NCBI GenBank assembly: GCA_035547055.1
Contig: DASZVN010000093.1
Location: forward strand, 1 to 6,155
Direction: 5' to 3'
DNA: 6,155 nt
Source of the DNA: DASZVN01 sp035547055
GTDB lineage: Bacteria; Pseudomonadota; Alphaproteobacteria; Rhizobiales; Methylopilaceae
A program made the position numbers and the translations under genes. Below are positions 1 to 6,155 of this stretch, in pieces. Position 1 is the first letter of the stretch. Each line of letters starts with the position of its first letter. The notes under the pieces are model-generated. The model was not told the DNA's origin and did not search any database. It saw only the letters and a program-made list of their open reading frames with translations.

Positions 1-131
1 GTCGGCGCCCCGGCCTTGTCGAAGACGATGGTGCTGCGCGTCGTCACCCAGACGTGCGGATGGGCGCTCGCCGGGCCTGCGAAGGCCATGAGCGCCAGCA
101 CGAGCCACGCGGACAGGATCGCCAGCCGCAC
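1..131 (-). CDS. DUF1007 family periplasmic protein, N-terminal part (truncated by window edge)
   Basis: Reading the minus strand from a GTG at 131 gives 43 codons that run off the left edge. Residues 1-23 look like a Sec signal peptide: a short basic start (VRLAIL), a hydrophobic core of Leu, Ala, Val and Phe, and an AGPASA cleavage motif. The mature protein would begin HPHVWVTTRSTIVFDKAG. An HPHVW start directly after the signal peptide is characteristic of DUF1007 proteins, which are small periplasmic proteins of unknown exact role. They are often encoded with nickel/cobalt- or zinc-type metal transporters, and the His-rich start suggests metal binding. The gene lies 63 bases downstream of the Zur-like gene on the same strand, so co-transcription is likely. 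A TTG at 188 is an in-frame alternative start, but the GTG places the signal peptide correctly and has a G-rich stretch just upstream. Family assignment rests on the N-terminus only. Confidence 0.72.
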   Translation of the reverse strand, partial: MRLAILSAWLVLALMAFAGPASAHPHVWVTTRSTIVFDKAGAP

Positions 132-194
132 CTCGCCCCCCGAGTCGGAACGCCGCTTCGGGCTAGTCGCGAAGTGCGGCGCTGACAAGGCGCC

Positions 195-641
195 TCACGG
201 CCGCGGGTGGTGGGCCGGCGCGGCCTCTCCCTTCGCGGCGCAGGCGGCGCAGAGGCCGGCGAACTCCAGCGAGATGCGCTCGACGGCGAAGCCGGCCGGC
301 GCGAGGCGGGCGACGGCAGGGCCTTTCGGCGCCGCCAGCTCGACCTCCTCGACCGCCGAGCACGCGCGGCAGATGGCGAAGCCGGCGCGGTGCTCGCCGG
401 GGCCGTGGTCGCAGGCGACGAAGCCGTTCAGCGATTCGACCCGGTGGACCAGGCCGAGCCGCATGAGGTCGTTCAGCGCGCGGTAGACCGTCGGCGGGTG
501 GGCGATGCCGTCGCCGCGCAGCCGGTCGAGGAGCTGGTAGGCGGTCAGCGGCCGGCGTTCGCCGGCGAGGCAGGCCAGGACCGCGCGCTGGTTGGGGGTC
601 CGCGGCTCGGTCCGGGTCGCGCCATGGCTGTGGCGGGGCAT
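195..641 (-). CDS. zur: Fur-family transcriptional regulator, Zur-like zinc uptake repressor
   Basis: A 148-residue protein of usual Fur/Zur length. Residues 15-72 form the winged-helix DNA-binding domain, with LTAYQLLDRLR (32-42) and the recognition segment PPTVYRALNDLMRLGLVHRVES (49-70). The wording AYxLLDxLR...PPTVYRAL...GxVHxVES is much closer to Zur than to Fur or PerR. The C-terminal dimerisation domain carries two CxxC pairs, C91/C94 and C131/C134, which form the structural zinc site. C77, H79 and H84 lie in the region of the regulatory zinc site. In the family, the zinc-loaded dimer represses zinc uptake genes (znuABC type) and related metal genes. It is followed on the same strand by a DUF1007 gene, a recurrent neighbour in metal-homeostasis clusters, and is divergent from maeB. 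The ATG at 641 has no visible Shine-Dalgarno sequence; a TATAAG hexamer lies only 5 bases upstream. Zur is the best call, though another Fur-family metal specificity cannot be excluded. Confidence 0.88.
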   Translation of the reverse strand: MPRHSHGATRTEPRTPNQRAVLACLAGERRPLTAYQLLDRLRGDGIAHPPTVYRALNDLMRLGLVHRVESLNGFVACDHGPGEHRAGFAICRACSAVEEVELAAPKGPAVARLAPAGFAVERISLEFAGLCAACAAKGEAAPAHHPRP

Positions 642-656
642 GTGATCTTATAACAC
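642..656 (-). promoter_or_regulatory. Probable zur promoter -10 region with a candidate Zur box
   Basis: On the minus strand, GTGTTATAAGATCAC lies immediately before the zur ATG. It is an imperfect palindrome: GTG pairs with CAC, and a TTATAA core sits in the middle. It stands out as AT-rich in very GC-rich surroundings. TATAAG (652-647) is a good -10 hexamer and would place the transcription start on or next to the A of the start codon, giving a leaderless mRNA. Alphaproteobacterial Zur sites are AT-rich palindromes with a TTATAAC-like core, so autoregulation is plausible, but the match is partial and from memory. No clear -35 element was seen. Confidence 0.4.
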
Positions 657-758
657 GGCCGCGCGGCGGCGCGAAGCATGCCGGGTTGCGGCGGCGGAGC
701 GCTTGATCCCAGGCGGGCGACGTGAAACTTTGCCGAGGAGAGACACTTTCTTCCGCCC

Positions 759-763
759 GAGGA
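759..763 (+). promoter_or_regulatory. Ribosome-binding site of maeB
   Basis: GAGGA ends 11 bases before the ATG at 775. This is slightly long spacing, but it is the only purine-rich element correctly placed for an in-frame ATG. It supports 775 over the TTG at 703, whose added residues are Arg/Pro-rich and unlike the family. Confidence 0.5.
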
Positions 764-774
764 TACCAGCCGCA

Positions 775-3054
<2,280 letters not shown>

Positions 3055-3067
3055 TCACCGGCCTCTC

Positions 3068-3102
3068 CTCGTCATGCCCGGCGTCGGGCCGGGCATGACG
3101 AG
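3068..3102. repeat. Perfect 15-bp-stem palindrome, intergenic repeat and possible terminator
   Basis: CTCGTCATGCCCGGC (3068-3082), the loop GTCGG, then the exact reverse complement GCCGGGCATGACGAG (3088-3102). It starts 14 bases after the maeB stop codon and is followed on the plus strand by only TTTG, so it is not a classic poly-U terminator. The CGTCATGCCCGG core belongs to a palindrome type scattered between genes in many Alphaproteobacteria (established from general knowledge, not searched here). It could act as a 3'-end stabiliser or a bidirectional terminator for the convergent maeB and GMC genes. Confidence 0.85.
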
Positions 3103-3128
3103 TTTGCAGCGCTCCCCGCCAAGAAGGT

Positions 3129-3160
3129 CGTGGATGGCCGGGACAAGCCTGGCCATGACG
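3129..3160. repeat. Second palindromic repeat of the CGTCATGGCC type
   Basis: Read on the minus strand this is CGTCATGGCC, AGGC, TTGT, CCCGGCCATCCACG. ATGGCC (3134-3139) pairs with GGCCAT (3151-3156); the inner GGG/CCT pairs include one G-T wobble around the loop ACAAG. The outer CGT/ACG ends pair across a small bulge. Its plus-strand translation, DGRDKPGHDGE, is a hallmark of spurious proteins made from this dispersed alphaproteobacterial repeat. It lies 20 bases beyond the GMC stop codon and 26 bases from the palindrome at 3068-3102, so each convergent gene ends next to one hairpin. Confidence 0.8.
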
Positions 3161-3180
3161 GAGAAGTAACGTCCGCGCCG

Positions 3181-4800
3181 CTACAGCTCCGCCGCCGGCA
3201 GGGGCTCGCGGCCGCGGATCAGGTCGGCGGCCTTCTCGGCGATCATGATGGTGGGCGCGTTGGTGTTGCCGCTCGGGACCAGCGGCATCACCGAGGCGTC
3301 GACCACGCGCAGGCCCTCGAGGCCGCGGACGCGAAGCTCGGGATCGACCACGGCGTAGCCGTTGACGCCCATGCTGCAGGTGCCGACCGGGTGGTGGCCG
3401 ACCTCGACGCGGCGCCGGGCATAGGCGTCGATCTCGTCGTCGGTCCTCACGTCCGGGCCGGGATAGGCCTCCTGTCGGATGAGATCGCGCAGGGGCGGCG
3501 TGGCATAGACCTCGCGCAGGCGCTTGATGCCGGCGCGGATGGCGTCGCGGTCGGCCTTCTCCCGGAAGAAGTTGAGCTTGACCCGCGGCGGCGCCGCCGG
3601 GTCTGCCGAGCGCAGGCCGACCTCGCCGCGGCTGTCGGGGCGGAGCAGGCAGGCGGTGCCGCTGAAGCCGTGCATCGGCGTCTTGGTGAAGCCCGGCATC
3701 CAGATCCTGGCATCCATCGTCGCCGGCCCGAAGAAGAGCTGCATGTTCGGCGTGTCGAGCTCGGGCCGGGTGCGGACGAAGGCGTTGGCGGTGATGACCT
3801 GGTTGGCGAAGCGGCCGGTGCGGGTCGCGGCGTAGCGCAGGAACTGCACGCACAGCCGGTCGAAGCGAAGCTCGTTCAGGAAGGTGTCGGGGTTCTTCGC
3901 CTCGAAGCCCATCCCGACCATCGGGTGCTCGGACAGGTTCTTGCCGACGCCCGGCAGGTCGTGGCGCGGCTCGATGCCGTGGGCGCGAAGCTCGTCGGCC
4001 GGCCCGATGCCCGACAGCATCAGGAGCTGCGGCGAATTGTAGGAGCCGCCGGAGAGGATCACCTCGCGGCTCGCCCGCGCCGTCTCGGCCTTGCCGCCGT
4101 GGCGGTATTCGACCCCCGTGGCGCGGCCCTTCTCCACGATGACGCGCTGCGTCAGCGCATTGATGACGACGGTGAGGTTCGGCCGGGCGCGCGCCGGCTT
4201 GAGATAGGCCTGCGCGGTGCTGGAGCGGCGGCCGCCGCCGACGGTCACGTCGAGCCGGTTGAAGCCCTCCGGATCGGCGGCGAAATCCTCGGTCGGCTTG
4301 ATGCCGGCAGCGAGCGCCGCGGCGCGGATCGGGTCGTAGCCGTAGAGCGTGGTGTCGACCGGCGTGACCTGGAGGTAGCCGCCGGCGCCGTGATACTTGC
4401 CCTCGCCGCGCCAGTTGTTCTCCGAGCGCCTGAAATAGGGCAGCACCTCGGCATAGCTCCAGCCGGCGTTGCCGAGCTGGCGCCAGGTGTCGTAGTCACG
4501 CGGATTGCCGCGGATATAGAGCAGGCCGTTGATGGTGGAGGAGCCGCCGAGCACCTTGCCGCGCGGCAGCGCCAGCTCGCGATCGTCGCAGTAGGGCTCC
4601 GGGTCGGTCTTGTACATCCAGTTGTAGAGCGGCCCCCGCCAGATCTGCCGCCAGGTCAGCGGCATGTGGACGAAGGGATGGCGATCGCGTCCGCCGGCCT
4701 CGATCAGGAGGACCTTGACCGCGGGGTCCTCGGTCAGCCGGTTGGCGAGGACGCAGCCGGCCGAGCCGGCGCCGACGATGACGTAGTCGTATTCGCGCAT
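3181..4800 (-). CDS. GMC-family FAD-dependent oxidoreductase (alcohol/choline dehydrogenase type)
   Basis: A 539-residue protein of usual length for bacterial GMC dehydrogenases. It oxidises an alcohol through a bound FAD; the substrate cannot be told from sequence. The N-terminal ADP-binding fold is YDYVIVGAGSAGCVLANRL (4-22), with IEAGG (33-37) at the end of the second strand. GMC signature 1 is GKVLGGSSTINGLLYIRGNP (81-100) and signature 2 is GSYNSPQLLMLSGIG (252-266). The C-terminal active site has VGHHPVGTCSMG (468-478) with the likely catalytic base His470, and GNTNAPTIMIAEKAADLI (511-528) with Asn514 as the second active-site residue. There is no signal peptide, so it is cytoplasmic or membrane-associated. 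The start at 4800 places the FAD motif at the N-terminus as usual; extending to 4875 adds low-complexity Gly/Pro residues. Automatic pipelines often name such proteins choline dehydrogenase (BetA), but no betB, betI or choline transporter is seen here. It lies 88 bases downstream of vapC on the same strand. Confidence 0.9.
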   Translation of the reverse strand: MREYDYVIVGAGSAGCVLANRLTEDPAVKVLLIEAGGRDRHPFVHMPLTWRQIWRGPLYNWMYKTDPEPYCDDRELALPRGKVLGGSSTINGLLYIRGNPRDYDTWRQLGNAGWSYAEVLPYFRRSENNWRGEGKYHGAGGYLQVTPVDTTLYGYDPIRAAALAAGIKPTEDFAADPEGFNRLDVTVGGGRRSSTAQAYLKPARARPNLTVVINALTQRVIVEKGRATGVEYRHGGKAETARASREVILSGGSYNSPQLLMLSGIGPADELRAHGIEPRHDLPGVGKNLSEHPMVGMGFEAKNPDTFLNELRFDRLCVQFLRYAATRTGRFANQVITANAFVRTRPELDTPNMQLFFGPATMDARIWMPGFTKTPMHGFSGTACLLRPDSRGEVGLRSADPAAPPRVKLNFFREKADRDAIRAGIKRLREVYATPPLRDLIRQEAYPGPDVRTDDEIDAYARRRVEVGHHPVGTCSMGVNGYAVVDPELRVRGLEGLRVVDASVMPLVPSGNTNAPTIMIAEKAADLIRGREPLPAAEL

Positions 4801-4824
4801 TCCCCGATCCCGCCCGAGCCGAGG

Positions 4825-4872
4825 CGCCCCGCCGCCGCAAGCCGCCGCCATATCCGGCGGCGGGCCGGGGCG
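4825..4872. repeat. GC-rich compound hairpin between vapC and the GMC gene
   Basis: Inner stem CCGCCGCC (4842-4849) pairs exactly with GGCGGCGG (4856-4863) around the loop ATATCC. Outer CGCCCCG (4825-4831) pairs exactly with CGGGGCG (4866-4872). The two stems are separated by unpaired bases on one side. It lies 17-64 bases past the vapC stop in the direction of transcription and just before the GMC start. It could end or weaken vapBC transcripts, or affect GMC expression. There is no T-tract, and in such GC-rich DNA chance pairing is easy. Confidence 0.45.
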
Positions 4873-4888
4873 CAAGGGCGGGGGTCGA

Positions 4889-5260
4889 TCAGTTCAGATC
4901 GGCGAGCAACCGCAGCCGCTCGGCGACGTCGCGCAGGCGGCGGTCGCGCGTCCAGAAGGCCGCACCGGGCATGAGCGTCGTCGCAGCCAACAAGTGCGCG
5001 TCGACATAGCCGATGCCGCTCCCCTCAAGGGAATGATATTCGATAAGCTCCAGGACCTCATCATCCGTCGCGACGTCGGCTTGCGGCAACGCCCTGAACA
5101 TCGCGAGGAGTTGGATCCGGGGACGAAGGTGGCCGAGCGCCAATTCGCCGAGCACGAATGGGTGCATCAGGATCTCTTCGTCGTTCAGCAGGTTGACCAT
5201 CACCGCGTCGCCGATGCCGCGGAAATGGTCGATCCAGACTGAACTGTCCGCCAGGATCAT
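4889..5260 (-). CDS. vapC: VapC-type PIN-domain ribonuclease toxin
   Basis: A 123-residue protein, close to the usual VapC length and one PIN domain throughout. The metal-binding acidic residues are present: D5 in ILADSSVWIDHF (D11 nearby), E39 in VLGELALG, D87 in GIGYVDAHLLAAT, and D106 in FWTRDRRL. VapC toxins are Mg2+-dependent endoribonucleases, often cutting initiator tRNA or rRNA, and are held inactive by VapB; the target here is unknown. All four key positions are intact, so the toxin is probably functional. The ATG at 5260 overlaps the vapB stop by four bases (ATGA), the standard antitoxin-first arrangement with translational coupling. An AGGA lies 6 bases upstream, but it is held in a strong hairpin that spans the junction. 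The toxin could also be described simply as a PIN-domain nuclease; VapC is well supported by the partner gene. Confidence 0.93.
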   Translation of the reverse strand: MILADSSVWIDHFRGIGDAVMVNLLNDEEILMHPFVLGELALGHLRPRIQLLAMFRALPQADVATDDEVLELIEYHSLEGSGIGYVDAHLLAATTLMPGAAFWTRDRRLRDVAERLRLLADLN

Positions 5261-5274
5261 TCCGGATCCTGGCG
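5249..5274 (-). promoter_or_regulatory. Hairpin over the vapB stop / vapC start junction, sequestering the vapC ribosome-binding site
   Basis: In the minus-strand mRNA, CGCCAGGATC (5274-5265) pairs perfectly with GATCCTGGCG (5258-5249), leaving the 6-base loop CGGAAT. The 5' arm contains the AGGA Shine-Dalgarno of vapC. The vapC AUG begins in the loop and its G is in the stem. Ribosomes finishing vapB would unfold it, which would make toxin synthesis depend on antitoxin translation. Confidence 0.6.
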
Positions 5275-5454
5275 CCTCCGTGGCACCGGACGAAGGTCGG
5301 GCATGGTGCCGCGCAGCCGCGCGAGCCGCCGCGACGCCTCGCGTTCGATCAGCGCCTTCAGCGCCTCGCGGACCAGGGCGGACTTCTCCTTGACGCCCGT
5401 GTAAGCCTGGGCCTTGGCGACGAGTTCGTCGTCCATCGCGATGGTCGTTCGCAT
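5257..5454 (-). CDS. vapB: VapB-family antitoxin
   Basis: A 65-residue protein starting MRTTIAMDDELVAKAQAYTG, then VKEKSALVREALKALIEREASRRLARLRG. This is the classic pattern of the short VapB antitoxin family: a ribbon-helix-helix-like N-terminus (strand about 1-6, helices about 8-18 and 24-39) for dimerisation and DNA binding. A charged, Pro/Arg-rich and probably flexible C-terminus (about 50-65) would bind and block VapC. It would neutralise VapC and, with it, repress its own promoter. The ATG at 5454 has a strong GAGGAG ribosome-binding site 7 bases upstream. It is the first gene of the vapBC operon and is divergent from ispZ, with a near-perfect palindrome between them. Confidence 0.92.
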   Translation of the reverse strand: MRTTIAMDDELVAKAQAYTGVKEKSALVREALKALIEREASRRLARLRGTMPDLRPVPRRRQDPE

Positions 5455-5460
5455 TGGCAG

Positions 5461-5468
5461 CTCTCCTC
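5461..5468 (-). promoter_or_regulatory. Ribosome-binding site of vapB
   Basis: GAGGAGAG on the minus strand, 6 bases before the vapB ATG. It is the strongest Shine-Dalgarno in the window. By contrast, the vapC site is weak and buried in a hairpin, which fits the need for antitoxin in excess over toxin. Confidence 0.75.
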
Positions 5469-5477
5469 AGGCACAGA

Positions 5478-5501
5478 AAATAACATCATATGATGCTATT
5501 T
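5478..5501. promoter_or_regulatory. 24-bp palindrome, probable VapBC operator and promoter region
   Basis: AAATAACATCAT then ATGATGCTATTT: a 24-bp inverted repeat with one mismatched pair (A5483 against C5496). The central 12 bases, CATCATATGATG, are a perfect palindrome. It is an AT-rich island in GC-rich DNA, 23 bases upstream of vapB. TATGAT, a fair -10 hexamer, occurs within it on both strands because of the symmetry. VapBC complexes bind palindromes overlapping their own promoter, so this is the natural operator. No clear -35 element was seen on either strand. Confidence 0.65.
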
Positions 5502-5555
5502 CCAATGCCGATGCCGCTCTTGATCCCGCCGCATCCGCAGGGCACATCGGACACC

Positions 5556-6155
5556 ATGACCCTCGACCAGCCCCGTCCGGCGAAGCCCCGCGTGAATCCG
5601 CTGCTGAAGCTCGTGCTCGAGCTCGGGCCGCTGGTGGTGTTCTTCGTCGTCAACCTGCGCGCCAATCTGTTCGTCGCGACGGCGGTGTTCATGGCGGTGA
5701 CGGTGATCGCGCTCGCCGCCTCGTGGCTCCTCACCCGCCATCTGCCGACGATGCCGGTGGTGACGGGCGTGGTGGTTCTCGTCTTCGGCGGGCTCACGCT
5801 CCTCCTCCACGACGAGACCTTCATCAAGATGAAGCCGACCATCGTGGACACGCTGTTCGGCGTGGTCCTGCTCGGCGGCCTCCTGTTCGGCAAGTCGCTC
5901 CTCGCGATCGTGCTCGACGTCGCCTTCCGCCTCGACGAGGCCGGCTGGCGCAAGCTCACGATCCGCTGGGGGATATTCTTCTTCGTGCTGGCGGCGCTGA
6001 ACGAGATCGTCTGGCGCAACTTCTCGACCGACACCTGGGTCGCGTTCAAGGTCTGGGGCGTGTTCCCGCTGACCTTCCTGTTCGCGATGACCCAGGTGCC
6101 GCTCCTGCAGCGCCACGAGCTGAAGGACGAGGCCGCGGCGCCCGAGCACCTCTAG
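5556..6155 (+). CDS. ispZ: IspZ/YciB family inner membrane protein (septation protein A)
   Basis: A 199-residue multi-pass inner membrane protein. From the ATG at 5556: MTLDQPRPAKPRVNPLLKLVLELGPLVVFF, with hydrophobic spans at about 17-34, 37-58, 66-84, 98-120, 136-152 and 166-183. Family-typical segments are LELGPLVVFFVVN (21-33), the loop HDETFIKMKPTIVDTLFG (85-102), LNEIVWRNFSTDTWVAFKVWG (148-168) and the end FAMTQVPLLQRH. Family members are linked to cell envelope synthesis, septation and intracellular spread in Shigella; the biochemical role is unclear. The stop codon is the last codon of the window. In-frame ATGs at 5490, 5493, 5505 and 5511 would add up to 22 residues, but the first two lie inside the palindrome and the extra residues (MMLFPMPMPLLIPP) are unlike the conserved start. 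None of the starts has a strong ribosome-binding site. Confidence 0.9.
   Translation: MTLDQPRPAKPRVNPLLKLVLELGPLVVFFVVNLRANLFVATAVFMAVTVIALAASWLLTRHLPTMPVVTGVVVLVFGGLTLLLHDETFIKMKPTIVDTLFGVVLLGGLLFGKSLLAIVLDVAFRLDEAGWRKLTIRWGIFFFVLAALNEIVWRNFSTDTWVAFKVWGVFPLTFLFAMTQVPLLQRHELKDEAAAPEHL

Noticed and set aside
16..486. 156-residue plus-strand open frame across the DUF1007 and zur genes
   Set aside because: It is antisense to two recognisable minus-strand genes and resembles no family.
703..774. TTG start extending maeB by 24 residues
   Set aside because: The extension is Arg/Pro-rich, unlike the family N-terminus, and the ATG at 775 has a GAGGA upstream and gives the usual length.
4801..4875. 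N-terminal extension of the GMC protein to an ATG at 4875
   Set aside because: It adds a Gly/Pro/Ala-rich segment before an FAD motif that normally sits at the very N-terminus, and it overlaps the GC-rich hairpin.
3130..4974. 614-residue plus-strand open frame opposite the GMC gene
   Set aside because: It begins inside a palindromic repeat (DGRDKPGHDGE) and is otherwise a shadow of the GMC and vapC genes.
5496..6149. 217-residue minus-strand open frame opposite ispZ
   Set aside because: A highly charged Glu/His/Arg shadow of a hydrophobic membrane protein on the other strand.

Overview
This is a GC-rich chromosomal window with very long shadow reading frames opposite and beside the true genes, as expected when third codon positions are nearly all G or C. 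The gene types point to an alphaproteobacterium, probably Hyphomicrobiales (Rhizobiales) or a close relative: a fused MaeB malic enzyme, an IspZ/YciB protein, a Zur-type Fur regulator next to a DUF1007 gene, and palindromes of the CGTCATG(G/C)CCGG type. This placement is inference. No rRNA, tRNA, CRISPR array or insertion sequence was seen.

Layout. (1) 1-641, minus strand: a Zur-like zinc-sensing repressor, followed downstream by the first 43 codons of a DUF1007 periplasmic protein that runs off the left edge. (2) 642-774: the divergent intergenic region between zur and maeB. It holds an AT-rich imperfect palindrome touching the zur start codon. (3) 775-3054, plus strand: a full-length NADP-type malic enzyme with a C-terminal phosphotransacetylase-like domain. 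(4) 3055-3180: the convergent intergenic gap, filled by two hairpin-forming palindromes of a repeat type familiar in Alphaproteobacteria. (5) 3181-4800, minus strand: a GMC-family FAD oxidoreductase. (6) 4801-4888: a GC-rich imperfect hairpin. (7) 4889-5454, minus strand: a compact vapBC toxin-antitoxin operon with a 4-base ATGA overlap and a hairpin at the vapC start. (8) 5455-5555: the divergent region between vapB and ispZ, with a 24-bp near-perfect palindrome that is the likely VapBC operator. (9) 5556-6155, plus strand: an IspZ/YciB inner membrane protein ending at the window edge.

The genes do not form one pathway. zur and DUF1007 form a metal-homeostasis unit that probably continues to the left. 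maeB connects the TCA cycle to pyruvate. The GMC oxidase stands alone. vapBC is a self-contained module inserted between housekeeping genes. I see no convincing new multi-gene system. The most interesting details are regulatory: the hairpin that buries the vapC ribosome-binding site, the VapBC palindrome that overlaps the upstream candidate ATG codons of ispZ, the apparently leaderless zur start with a possible autoregulatory Zur box, and the paired palindromes between the convergent genes.
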